Position numbers and translations under genes: made by a program
NCBI GenBank assembly: GCA_904419745.1
Contig: CAJFSS010000015.1
Coordinates: 1 to 64,000 of the forward strand
Direction: 5' to 3'
DNA: 64,000 nucleotides
Origin: Candidatus Pseudoruminococcus merdavium
Lineage (GTDB): Bacteria > Bacillota > Clostridia > Oscillospirales > Ruminococcaceae
The notes under the pieces: model-generated
Told to the model about the DNA's origin: nothing
Database searches by the model: none
Seen by the model: the letters and a program-made list of their open reading frames with translations, nothing else
Shown: positions 24,337-32,830 of the stretch, piece after piece
Layout: each line of letters begins with the position of its first letter
Position numbering within the stretch: position 1 is the first letter of the stretch

Positions 24337-26934
24337 TTGCGGCTGCTTGCAATCGACGGAAACAGTATTATGAACCGTGCGTTTTACGGAATTAAGGTTT
24401 TGACCACAAAAGATGGAACCTATACCAACGCAATTTATGGATTTCTCAATATCCTGTTAAAAATGAAAGAAGAGGTGGAGCCGGATGCGGTTGCCATCGC
24501 GTTTGACCTGTACGCGCCGACTTTCCGGCATAAAGCGGATGATACCTATAAAGCGACTAGAAAAGGCATGCCCGAGGAATTACGCCAACAAGTTCCCATA
24601 CTCAAGGAACTTCTGCGGGATTTGGGTTACCGCTTAGTCGAGTGCGAGGGCTTTGAAGCGGACGATATCCTGGGGACGCTTTCCGCCGCCTGTGAGCAGG
24701 CAGGGGATGAGTGCGTCATTGCAACGGGAGACCGCGACAGCCTGCAGCTTGTCCGGGAACATGTCCATGTTCGCTATGCCACAACCCGATTTGGAAAGTC
24801 AGAATCCATTCTCTATGACGAAGATAAAGTATGGGAAGTATATGGGGTCAGGCCGGAGCAGTTAATCGACGTCAAAGCATTGATGGGAGATACTTCGGAC
24901 AATATTCCGGGCGTTGCCGGAATCGGGGAAAAGACCGCGCTTGCGTTGGTTCAGAAATTTGGTTCTTTGGACGAGGTATACAACCACCTGGATGACCCAT
25001 TTATCAAAAAAGGGGTTCGGGCGAAACTGGAAGCAGGGAAAGATTCCGCCTACCATAGCCGGTATCTTGCTACCATTGTACTCGACGCCCCCATTGATGT
25101 GAACCTGTCCGATTATATGGTTGGAAAACCAAATGTACAGAAAGTTCGTGATACTCTTTCCCGGCTGGAAATTTTTAAGCTGACAGAAAAATTACTTTTA
25201 GAGACATCTGATCAGGATTTTTCAGAGCAGGTAGCGCTACAGGAACATGAGGAAGAGATGCTCCCTGTAACCAAAAACCCATCGCATCAAAAACTCATGG
25301 AGTTTTTCAACACAGGGGAATACGGGGTTTTATATTATGGGAGCAATACGGAATGCGACCATTTGATATTATGCAGCGATTATGAACTGCTCGTACTGGA
25401 GCATCCGGAGGATACGCTCCTTCAGGCTGTTATCACCCAGGAGGGGAAAAAGTCCTATACCTTTGATGCGAAGCCGATTTACCGTTGCTGCATGGAAAAA
25501 GGACTGGACTTTATCCCGTTTTCCTTTATTGCAAATCTTGCCGCCTATATTCTCAATCCCAGCAATACACAGTATGAACTCAATCGCCTTTGTGCCCAGT
25601 ACCAGCTCCATCTGCCTGCTTTTGAAGGGCGGGATTATGCACAGGAACTCTCTTCTGCGTCGGGATTCCTGCGCTTGTGCCGGATGATGGAGCAGGAGAT
25701 CGAGGAAAATGGTCAACAGGAGCTCCTGAAAGAGATTGAGCAGCCGCTGTGCGAAGTGTTGGCAAGTATGGAATGCGACGGATTTTTAGTCGATGTGGAA
25801 GGAGTAAGGGCCTTTGGGAAAAGCCTGGATGGGGACATTGAACGTCTTCAGAGGGAAATCTATGAGGACGCAGGATATGAGTTTAACATCAATTCCCCAA
25901 AACAGCTTGCAGAAGTCCTGTTTGTTAAACTCCAGCTGCCAGCACAGAAAAAAACCAAGAGCGGGTATTCCACCAATGCAGAGGTACTCGAGTACCTGCG
26001 CCCGATGCATCCCATCATAGACAGGATTTTGGAGTACCGAAAGCTTGTCAAACTCAAATCCACCTATGTGGAGGGGCTTATTAAAGTGGCGGGACCGGAT
26101 GGGAGAATTCATACCAGTTTTAACCAGACAGAAACTAGAACCGGACGGATCAGTTCCACAGAACCGAATTTACAGAATATTCCCGTGCGGACAGAGCTTG
26201 GCCGGGAACTGCGCCGCTTTTTTATGGCGGCGCCTGGAAAACAGCTGGCAGATGCGGATTATTCCCAGATTGAACTGCGTGTCCTTGCCCATATTGCACA
26301 GGACAAAAACATGATTCACGCATTTGAAACCGGGGAGGATATCCATACTAGAACAGCCTGCCAGGTGTTCGGATATACAAAAGAAACCCTTCCTCCAATG
26401 ATGCGTAGCCGCGCTAAAGCTGTAAACTTTGGGATTGTTTATGGGATTGGGGCGTTTTCTCTTTCTAAGGATATCGGCGTTACGGTTGCAGAGGCGGATC
26501 GTTATATTAAAGATTACCTGAGCGTGTTCTCTGGGGTAAAACAGTATATGGATGATACTATTGCATATGGAAAAGAACATGGGTATGTTCAGACCATGTA
26601 CGCACGCAGGCGTTATCTTCCGGAACTTGCTAGCAAGAACAAAGTGACACAGGCATTCGGAAAACGGGTTGCCATGAATACCCCGATTCAGGGAAGTGCG
26701 GCTGATATCATCAAAGTGGCGATGGTGCGTGTTTATCGGAGATTAAAACAAGAACAGCTCCAGGCACGCTTGATTTTACAGGTACACGATGAATTGATTG
26801 TCGAGGCAAACGAAGAGGATTTAGAGCGTGCACAGGAAGTGCTTGCACAGGAGATGGAGCATGCGGCCAACCTCTCCGTCCCTCTGGTTGTCGATATTCA
26901 CAACGGAAAGACCTGGTATGACGCCAAAGCATAA
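24337..26934 (+). CDS. polA: DNA polymerase I
   Basis: About 865 residues from TTG 24337 (AAAGGGG 9 nt upstream); ATG 24298 lacks a site. Domains in order: 5'-3' exonuclease (LLAIDGNSIMNRAFYG, CEGFEADDILGTL, ATGDRDSLQLV, GDTSDNIPGVAGIG); a degenerate 3'-5' exonuclease-like domain with no visible DxE catalytic motif; and the polymerase domain (LPAQKKTKSGYSTNAEVL, DADYSQIELRVLAHIA, KAVNFGIVYGIG, ILQVHDELIVE). It fills gaps and removes RNA primers. It heads a run of genes up to tsaD. Confidence 0.97.
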   Translation: MRLLAIDGNSIMNRAFYGIKVLTTKDGTYTNAIYGFLNILLKMKEEVEPDAVAIAFDLYAPTFRHKADDTYKATRKGMPEELRQQVPILKELLRDLGYRLVECEGFEADDILGTLSAACEQAGDECVIATGDRDSLQLVREHVHVRYATTRFGKSESILYDEDKVWEVYGVRPEQLIDVKALMGDTSDNIPGVAGIGEKTALALVQKFGSLDEVYNHLDDPFIKKGVRAKLEAGKDSAYHSRYLATIVLDAPIDVNLSDYMVGKPNVQKVRDTLSRLEIFKLTEKLLLETSDQDFSEQVALQEHEEEMLPVTKNPSHQKLMEFFNTGEYGVLYYGSNTECDHLILCSDYELLVLEHPEDTLLQAVITQEGKKSYTFDAKPIYRCCMEKGLDFIPFSFIANLAAYILNPSNTQYELNRLCAQYQLHLPAFEGRDYAQELSSASGFLRLCRMMEQEIEENGQQELLKEIEQPLCEVLASMECDGFLVDVEGVRAFGKSLDGDIERLQREIYEDAGYEFNINSPKQLAEVLFVKLQLPAQKKTKSGYSTNAEVLEYLRPMHPIIDRILEYRKLVKLKSTYVEGLIKVAGPDGRIHTSFNQTETRTGRISSTEPNLQNIPVRTELGRELRRFFMAAPGKQLADADYSQIELRVLAHIAQDKNMIHAFETGEDIHTRTACQVFGYTKETLPPMMRSRAKAVNFGIVYGIGAFSLSKDIGVTVAEADRYIKDYLSVFSGVKQYMDDTIAYGKEHGYVQTMYARRRYLPELASKNKVTQAFGKRVAMNTPIQGSAADIIKVAMVRVYRRLKQEQLQARLILQVHDELIVEANEEDLERAQEVLAQEMEHAANLSVPLVVDIHNGKTWYDAKA

Positions 26935-26959
26935 TCCCGAAAAGGATGGAGGAAAACCC

Positions 26960-27406
26960 ATGAAACATTTGTTGTTTGTATGCACTGGAAATACCTGCCG
27001 AAGTCCAATGGCAGAGGCATTTTGTAGAGAAATAATAGAAAGGGAAAATCTCTCCGGAAAAATTTCCTGTGCCAGTGCGGGGCTGGCAGCCTATCCCGGA
27101 AGCACGGCCAGCGAATTTGCAGTAGCGGCCATGCAGGAAGTGGGGATTGATCTAAGTAGGCACCGTGCGCAGCCACTGTCTGCCGGCATGCTGGCACAAG
27201 CGGATGAAATCTGGGTGCTTTCTGCGTCACATAAGCAGGCAATTGTGTCCGCGTTGCCCCAGTTTTCTTCAAAAGTGTTTGTGCTGGGAGACGGAATTCC
27301 CGATCCGTATGGACAGGGATTGGATGTATACCGTGCTTGTCGGGATGAAATTAAGCGGGCAGTGGAGCAGATTCCCTGTTTACAGAGGAGAGATAGCAGC
27401 CTATGA
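26960..27406 (+). CDS. Low-molecular-weight protein tyrosine phosphatase
   Basis: 148 residues with the phosphate loop CTGNTCRSP (Cys 8, Arg 14) and the general-acid Asp in IPDPYG (Asp 115). The family dephosphorylates protein tyrosine or arginine; a minority are arsenate reductases, but the extra redox cysteines of that group are not obvious. ATG 26960 follows GGAGG. It starts 25 nt after polA and overlaps the SDR gene by 4 nt. Confidence 0.9.
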   Translation: MKHLLFVCTGNTCRSPMAEAFCREIIERENLSGKISCASAGLAAYPGSTASEFAVAAMQEVGIDLSRHRAQPLSAGMLAQADEIWVLSASHKQAIVSALPQFSSKVFVLGDGIPDPYGQGLDVYRACRDEIKRAVEQIPCLQRRDSSL

Positions 27407-28170
27407 TCTCAATCAATTTACAGGGCCACTTGGCGGTTGTGACAGGAGGTGCCGGGCAGATTGGGCGGACCATCTGTACAACGCTTGCCAAAGCGGGATG
27501 CAATGTGGCTGTGCATTATTACCAGAACCGGAGCCGCGCTCAGGAATTGGCACATCGCTTGAAAACGGAATATGGAGTATTAAGCGAAGCATTTCCAGCT
27601 GATGTTTCAAAGCTTGTCAGTGTGTGCGCGATGAAAAAGCAAGTCGCTGCACTGCTTGGAAACCCGGACATTATTGTCAACGGAGCGGTGGTACAATATG
27701 ATTGGAAACCTTTGCTCGAACAGGATACTGCGGATTTTGTCAGCCAGTTTGAAAGCTGTGTGCTGCATAATGTGAACATGGCAAAGGCTTTTTTGCCTGC
27801 GATGATGAAACAGGGATGGGGCCGTATTATTGGCATCAATTCTGAGTGCGCAATGCAGTGCTTTGCAGGGCAGTCCGCTTATGCCGCGGGAAAACGCGGG
27901 ATGGATGGGGTTTTGCGTACTCTTGCAAGGGAAGCGGGACCTTATGGAGTGACGGTCAACGAAATAGCGCCCGGACAGACTTACAGCGATCGCTACCGAG
28001 AAAGTGGGAGACATGCTTCTGAAGCCTATCTTTCCGGGGTTCCGCTGAAAAAACAAAACACCGATCAGGATGTGGCAAATGCGGTTCTGTTTTTGGCAAG
28101 TGATCTTGCAGCCTCCGTGACAGGTGCGTTTCTACCAGTGTGTGGGGGTAATATTATGCCCGGGATTTAG
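27403..28170 (+). CDS. Short-chain dehydrogenase/reductase
   Basis: 255 residues of the classical SDR fold. It has the cofactor motif TGGAGQIG (14-21), a basic YYQNRSRAQ that suggests NADPH, IVNGA in place of the usual NNAG, a catalytic Ser in INSECAM, and YAAGK as the Tyr/Lys pair. The substrate is not known; the sequence resembles FabG-type 3-oxoacyl reductases only generally. Its ATG overlaps the phosphatase stop. Confidence 0.9.
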   Translation: MISINLQGHLAVVTGGAGQIGRTICTTLAKAGCNVAVHYYQNRSRAQELAHRLKTEYGVLSEAFPADVSKLVSVCAMKKQVAALLGNPDIIVNGAVVQYDWKPLLEQDTADFVSQFESCVLHNVNMAKAFLPAMMKQGWGRIIGINSECAMQCFAGQSAYAAGKRGMDGVLRTLAREAGPYGVTVNEIAPGQTYSDRYRESGRHASEAYLSGVPLKKQNTDQDVANAVLFLASDLAASVTGAFLPVCGGNIMPGI

Positions 28171-28186
28171 AGGAGGGGGAAAGCAT

Positions 28187-28957
28187 ATGTTTTCCAGAAT
28201 TCAGTTTAAGGAAAATGCAAAGCAGCTGCTGCGTCGGTATTATTGGATGGCGTTTGCAGTATGCACAATATATGTCATCATCCATGGAATTGGGACCTCT
28301 ACCATTACGGGAAAAATCACTGTGAACTTTCGCGGTGAAATCCCCATTTTTTGGCATGGCGGATTTGATCTGTTGCATGCCTCATGGGAGATTCTGCTGT
28401 TTTTGTTCGGCTCTCTGTTTGTCCTCATTTTTTCGCTTGGGCTTTCTATTTTTTTGATAAATCCAGTCACGGTTGGCAGAAACCGGTATTTTATGCTCAG
28501 TCGTACTTATCGCTGCGATTTGGGGTCGCTGTTTTCCTCGTTTTCTTCTGGAAGATATTTAAATATTGTCAAAGTGATGTTTTTCAAAGCCCTGTTTGTC
28601 TGGCTGTGGTCTCTGTTGTTTGTAATTCCAGGGATTGTAAAGTCCTACCAATATAGGATGGTACCCTACCTTTTGGCAGAAAATCCCGACATGGATTGGC
28701 GGCGTGCCCTGGAAGTCAGCCGCGCGATGACCATGGGCTACAAATGGGATCTGTTTATTCTGGATCTGTCTTTTTTTGGATGGCTGTTCCTTGGTATGAT
28801 GTTGTGCGGCGTGGGTGTCCTTTTTGTCCAGCCGTATATCCAGGCAACCGATGCAGAAGTTTATGAATTTATGCGGCAAAAGGTGTTTGCAACGGGCGTG
28901 TGTTTGCGTTCGGAACTTCCCGGGTTTTATCCCAGATCGGATGGGACGCATCTATGA
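28187..28957 (+). CDS. DUF975 family membrane protein
   Basis: 256 residues. The start FSRIQFKENAKQLLRRYYW and the later IPGIVKSYQYRMVPYLLAENPDM with the EVSRAMTMGYKWDLFILDLSF segment are typical, from memory, of DUF975. There are about five to six hydrophobic helices and a short C-terminal tail. The function of the family is unknown. ATG 28187 follows AGGAGGGGG. Its stop overlaps the rimI ATG. Confidence 0.85.
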   Translation: MFSRIQFKENAKQLLRRYYWMAFAVCTIYVIIHGIGTSTITGKITVNFRGEIPIFWHGGFDLLHASWEILLFLFGSLFVLIFSLGLSIFLINPVTVGRNRYFMLSRTYRCDLGSLFSSFSSGRYLNIVKVMFFKALFVWLWSLLFVIPGIVKSYQYRMVPYLLAENPDMDWRRALEVSRAMTMGYKWDLFILDLSFFGWLFLGMMLCGVGVLFVQPYIQATDAEVYEFMRQKVFATGVCLRSELPGFYPRSDGTHL

Positions 28958-29427
28958 ATGAGTTTTTCATCACTTGTATGGGAAGTGAAGATATCCAAGC
29001 GGTTGCGGAGATGGAAGCGCAGGTTTTTTCTGATGCGTGGTCAAAAGCTGCTTTTGAGGAAGAATTGATAAGTCCACTTAGTACGCTGTATGTGGCAAAA
29101 CACGGCGCTGAACTTGCGGGATATCTGGTACTGCGTTGTGTTTATGATGAGGGAGAAATCATCAATGTGGCGGTCAGTCCCCGATTCCGCCGTTGCGGCT
29201 GTGGAAAGCTGCTGATGCAATCGGCCTTGGAACAGGCGAAAAAGGAAGGGCTTTCTGTGTTGATGCTGGAGGTGCGCCGTTCCAATCTGGCTGCGATCCA
29301 CCTGTATGAGAGTTTTGGATTTATCACAGTTGGGGAGCGGAAACGGTATTATGAGAATCCCACGGAGGACGCCCTACTGATGACCCGCTTTTTGCAGGTT
29401 GGAGACGAGAAAATTCGGCGATATTAG
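28954..29427 (+). CDS. rimI: Ribosomal protein S18-alanine N-acetyltransferase
   Basis: 157 residues, GNAT fold, with EAQVFSDAWSKAAFEEEL, DEGEIINVAVSPRFRRCGCGKLLM (acetyl-CoA loop), LEVRRSNLAAIHLYESFGF and ERKRYYENPTEDALLM. These are the RimI hallmarks. It acetylates the N-terminal alanine of S18. It lies immediately before tsaD, its common neighbour, with an ATGA overlap to DUF975. Confidence 0.94.
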   Translation: MNEFFITCMGSEDIQAVAEMEAQVFSDAWSKAAFEEELISPLSTLYVAKHGAELAGYLVLRCVYDEGEIINVAVSPRFRRCGCGKLLMQSALEQAKKEGLSVLMLEVRRSNLAAIHLYESFGFITVGERKRYYENPTEDALLMTRFLQVGDEKIRRY

Positions 29428-29446
29428 AAAAGGGAGGATATCTTGT

Positions 29447-30451
29447 TTGAAAATACTGAGTTTGGAATCATCCTGTGACGAGACAGCAGCAGCTGTTGTG
29501 GAAGATGGGAGAAAAGTACTCTCCTCAGTGGTTGCGTCTCAGGTAGAAGAACATAAACTGTATGGAGGCGTGGTTCCGGAAATCGCATCCCGCAGACATA
29601 CAGAAGCAATTTGTGGAGTCACTAGGGAGGCGCTGGAACAGGCTGGGCTTTCTCTTGCCGATGTGGATGGAATTGCCGTCACCTATGCTCCGGGATTAAT
29701 CGGAGCGCTGCTGGTTGGGGTGAATTTTGCCAAGGGTCTCAGTTTTGCAGCGGGGAAACCCCTGATTCCAGTTAACCACCTGAGAGGGCACATTGCTGCA
29801 AATTACATTGCGCATAAGGAGTTGGAACCTCCATTTTTGTGCCTGGTGGTATCCGGGGGACATACCCACATCCTAGAGGTCAAAGACTATACGGATTTCA
29901 CAGTCATTGGACGCACCCGCGATGATGCGGCGGGCGAAACCTTTGATAAGGCGGCCCGTACACTGGGATTTGATTATCCGGGAGGAATCCATCTTGACAG
30001 AGTTTCCAAACAGGGAAATCCCTGTGCATATGCGTTTCCCCGTCCAAAACTGGATACCCCCTATGATTTCAGTTTTTCTGGACTGAAGACCTCTGTCATC
30101 AATCTGGTACATAATGCTTCCCAGAAGGGTCAGAATTTGGTGGTGGAGGATGTCGCTGCCTCATTCCAGGATACGGTGACAGAAATCCTATGCGATACAT
30201 TGATGCGTGCGGCGCAGCAGCTCGGATATCGAACGATTGTGGTGGCGGGCGGTGTGAGTGCCAATTCCGCCCTGCGGTTGAAATTGAAACGCGCATGTGC
30301 GCAGCGTGGCTTTGAATTGTATGTTCCTCCGCTGAACCTGTGCGGGGATAATGCTGCGATGATCGGCGCGCAGGCATACTATGAGTACCGGTCAGGTAAT
30401 ACGGCGGGACTCGATCTCAATGCATCCGCCAATATGGAAATCAACCGATAA
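29447..30451 (+). CDS. tsaD: tRNA threonylcarbamoyladenosine transferase TsaD
   Basis: 334 residues, normal size. Starting at TTG 29447 (GGGAGG 9 nt upstream) it reads MKILSLESSCDETAAAV. The metal site HLRGHIAAN, VSGGHTHIL, GEAFDK-type GETFDKAARTLG, and FSFSGLKTSV with VVAGGVSANSALR are clear. With TsaB and TsaE it makes t6A37 in tRNAs reading ANN codons; tsaB and tsaE are not in this window, although they often neighbour rimI-tsaD. An ATG at 29399 lies in rimI and is not the start. Confidence 0.96.
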   Translation: MKILSLESSCDETAAAVVEDGRKVLSSVVASQVEEHKLYGGVVPEIASRRHTEAICGVTREALEQAGLSLADVDGIAVTYAPGLIGALLVGVNFAKGLSFAAGKPLIPVNHLRGHIAANYIAHKELEPPFLCLVVSGGHTHILEVKDYTDFTVIGRTRDDAAGETFDKAARTLGFDYPGGIHLDRVSKQGNPCAYAFPRPKLDTPYDFSFSGLKTSVINLVHNASQKGQNLVVEDVAASFQDTVTEILCDTLMRAAQQLGYRTIVVAGGVSANSALRLKLKRACAQRGFELYVPPLNLCGDNAAMIGAQAYYEYRSGNTAGLDLNASANMEINR

Positions 30452-30460
30452 ACGGATTTA

Positions 30461-30497
30461 TCAACACCGGAAGATGAACGCTTCCGGTGTTGATTTT
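30461..30497 (+). terminator. Terminator of the polA-tsaD cluster
   Basis: Perfect 13-bp stem TCAACACCGGAAG / CTTCCGGTGTTGA with a 7-nt loop, then TTTT. Confidence 0.9.
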
Positions 30498-30529
30498 ACA
30501 TGAAATTTTGTATTCAGATTGCTGGAAAT

Positions 30530-30558
30530 TTGAAAAAAATTTCGAAATGCAGTATAAT
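30530..30558 (+). promoter_or_regulatory. Promoter for the 30.7 kb membrane protein gene
   Basis: TTGAAA (30530-30535), 17-bp spacer, TATAAT (30553-30558). Confidence 0.7.
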
Positions 30559-30653
30559 AAAAACATCAGGGATATGAAATTTGCAGATGGAAAACCCAGT
30601 GCTGGAAAGTAGCTGGAAGTTTTATTTTCCATCCAATTTTAGGAGGTGTCCGT

Positions 30654-31028
30654 ATGAAATTAAAACGCTGTGCTTTTCTTTTTGTCATTGGAATCGTCAT
30701 GCTCCTTTGCTGCGCCTGCGCTACGGTGGACATCGTAGTCGGAGGGGATATGAATCCCTATGATATCAGTTCCGCTGTCCTGTTTGGAGTACTGGGAATC
30801 CTGTATTTGATTTCCTACGGGCTTGTCTCTACCCGTCATCCTACTGGAAAAGGGTTTGCCATGTTGTCTCTGGCACTGACCGCCGTATGGACAGTGATTG
30901 TCTCCATTGTGTTTTTCTTCCAGGGCAGACTGGATGCAACGGTATATGGTTTTTGCACGGCTGTATTGACTTTGCTCCTGATAAAATTGCTGCTGGATGT
31001 CAAGAATACTCCATATGATTACCTGTGA
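30654..31028 (+). CDS. Small multi-pass membrane protein, unknown function
   Basis: 124 residues with four hydrophobic helices: about 7-27 (contains CCACA, not a clean lipobox), 39-58, 69-89 and 96-114. Between the second and third is STRHPTGKG. AGGAGG lies 8 nt upstream of the ATG. It has its own promoter and sits alone after the tsaD terminator. No recognised family. Confidence 0.75.
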   Translation: MKLKRCAFLFVIGIVMLLCCACATVDIVVGGDMNPYDISSAVLFGVLGILYLISYGLVSTRHPTGKGFAMLSLALTAVWTVIVSIVFFFQGRLDATVYGFCTAVLTLLLIKLLLDVKNTPYDYL

Positions 31029-31675
31029 TCCTATAAATAGAAAGCATAAAATTTTTCCGATTTGCAAAGGAAAGCTTTATCGAAAAAGTGATATGGAATG
31101 CCGTAATTGCCGCCTTACTTCCTTTTAGCCATAAAAGCTTCTATTCCTGTTTTTTCGGATTTTTTGATCGGCCCACTGTTTCATGGAACAGGATGGTAAT
31201 CCGACTCTGCCAAAATGGATGGCACTGGGAATGGGGTACTCCATGGGATTCTGAAGGTATGCAAGGCCGGCGGGAACTTTCTGAGGACGGCGGGGAGAGG
31301 AGATTCCGGTGCAAGCCGCTTTTCTTGGACTTCGCTTCATTTTCTAGTGAAGCTAAAAAATTTGAGCTGGGCCGGTGATAACAAGATAAAAGAATCCCTG
31401 AAAAAGGGGGTTCTTTTTGTATAGAGAAAAACACTTGTCTAGCGAGTGGTTCCAGAGAAGGTTAACGCCGGTGGTGCAGAGAAAAAACTCCTTTTTGTGT
31501 AAAATAAGCTTGTGGTCTGACAGCTTTAAGGGCAATCAAGGGAGGACGGCGAAAGGATCGGCACCGACAATCTATCACATTCTAGATGGATTACTATGCT
31601 GGCGAGGAAAACTGTACCGGGATGTCCTACTCTCATGTTGAAAAAATAAAGCAAAGGTTTTGCGAGGAGAAGACA
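31029..31675. other. Intergenic block without a recognisable gene
   Basis: About 650 nt. The open frames here look non-coding on both strands (no family resemblance, no site-start pair). It includes a GC-richer part at 31200-31330, a small hairpin GCTTCA / TGAAGC near 31333-31352, and a terminator at 31388-31417. A non-coding RNA or a worn-out gene between 31040 and 31420 is possible. No riboswitch motif could be matched. Confidence 0.5.
31388..31417 (+). terminator. Terminator-like hairpin
   Basis: AAAAGAATCCC pairs with GGGGTTCTTTT (one T-G pair) around an A-rich 8-nt loop, followed by TGT. It lies 360 nt after the membrane-protein gene, with no other gene in between. Confidence 0.65.
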
Positions 31676-32407
31676 ATGTTTGAAAGATACAGTAATGAGA
31701 TTATCAAATTAGACAGTTTTGAGAAGCAGGATCTATTGACGGAAACCTTTGAACTGTATCATAACGGTCATTTAAAAATCTACTATTCACCTCACAATGA
31801 AATCATCAATGACAAAGCAAAGATATTGATTGTTGGGATTACACCTGGTTGGACACAGACCCGCATTGCATATCAAATAGCGCGAGATGGTCTGCGAAAT
31901 CATTTGGAATTGGAAGAAATCAAAAAACAGTGCAAAAGAAATTCCAGATTTGCAGGGAGTATGAGGAGAAACCTGATTGAAATGCTCGATGAACTGCGAT
32001 TAAATGAGAAACTGCAATTAAATTCCTGTGGGGAATTGTTTGCAGATAAAGATTACCTGCTCCATACAACTTCTGTTATCCCATACCCGGTTTTCATAAA
32101 CCAGAAAAACTATACAGGCGCCCATCCAAAGATTACGGAGGATGAAGTTTTATACCGGTTATTTCGAAAATACTTTTACAAAGAGGCAGGTAGCTTACCC
32201 GACGCACTGATTATTCCGCTTGGGAAATCCGTGCAAGAACTTTTACTACAAATGATAAGAGAAAATTTGATGAAAGAGGAACAGTGTTTGTTGGGATTTC
32301 CGCATCCCTCCGGGGCGAATGGACATAGAAAAAGACAGTTCCAGGAAAATAAAAACCAGTTATCTGAGAAAATTGAGCAGTATTTTCATCACCATGGAAT
32401 TACGTGA
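31676..32407 (+). CDS. Uracil-DNA glycosylase-like protein
   Basis: 243 residues from ATG 31676 (AGGAG 7 nt upstream). The UDG-superfamily layout is visible: motif 1 ILIVGITPGWTQTR after the first strand, a central LGKSVQELLLQM segment and motif 2 GFPHPSGANGHRKRQF, where HPS is followed by Ala-Asn. The N-terminal region (FELYHNGHLKIYYSPHNEI) is not the common UDG type, so this is an outlying branch and its substrate is uncertain. The gene is richer in A+T than its neighbours, which might mean transfer. Confidence 0.65.
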   Translation: MFERYSNEIIKLDSFEKQDLLTETFELYHNGHLKIYYSPHNEIINDKAKILIVGITPGWTQTRIAYQIARDGLRNHLELEEIKKQCKRNSRFAGSMRRNLIEMLDELRLNEKLQLNSCGELFADKDYLLHTTSVIPYPVFINQKNYTGAHPKITEDEVLYRLFRKYFYKEAGSLPDALIIPLGKSVQELLLQMIRENLMKEEQCLLGFPHPSGANGHRKRQFQENKNQLSEKIEQYFHHHGIT

Positions 32408-32579
32408 GAATGATAAGAATTGGAAACGACAATTCTAAAATACGGAAAGCTAATGTTTAAAGGGGATATCGTGCCGGACGCTATGCTATAGGACAAGGCC
32501 GTTCATTCCATCGGTATATTTTATAGGAAGATTGTTTCTGCCGACAGTCTGGCAATTTTGAACAATCTGAAAATTTTCC

Positions 32580-32607
32580 CCAGCCCTTTTTTCAGTAAAA
32601 GGGCTGG
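32580..32607. repeat. Strong hairpin without T tract, in the 32408-32718 gap
   Basis: CCAGCCCTTTT / AAAAGGGCTGG, 11-bp perfect stem with a 6-nt loop. No T run follows on either strand, so it is a poor standard terminator. The remaining gap sequence is AT-rich and unexplained. Confidence 0.6.
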
Positions 32608-32718
32608 ATACCGTCAATCTGTTAAAAAAATCACAGCAAGAGGTTTGAAATATGATATTTTATCCAATTGACCCGTTGATTTTGACGAAAAAGGGAAAAA
32701 TATTCTAACTTTTCGCCG

Positions 32719-32747
32719 TTGACTCCTATCTATTTGCTAGGTATAAT
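32719..32747 (+). promoter_or_regulatory. Promoter for pckG
   Basis: TTGACT (32719-32724), 17-bp spacer, TATAAT (32742-32747), a near-consensus sigma-A promoter. Confidence 0.85.
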
Positions 32748-32780
32748 GATATACGTGGGAGATTTCGATTTTCCCAATGA

Positions 32781-32818
32781 TTTCAGTTTGCAATCGGTTT
32801 GTAAAAAACCGACTGAAA
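32781..32818 (+). promoter_or_regulatory. Hairpin in the pckG leader next to the ribosome binding site
   Basis: TTTCAGT (32781-32787) pairs with ACTGAAA (32812-32818), and CGGTTT (32795-32800) with AAACCG (32806-32811), leaving a one-sided bulge. The right arm runs into AAAGGAG, so folding could hinder translation or protect the 5' end. Confidence 0.55.
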
Positions 32819-32830
32819 GGAGAATAAAGG

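Noticed and set aside
31200..31330. Cobalamin riboswitch or SRP RNA in the GC-richer block
   Set aside because: No B12-box or SRP signature could be matched.
31088..31378. 96-codon open frame on the plus strand
   Set aside because: No ribosome binding site, odd composition, no recognised motif. Left as part of an unexplained block.
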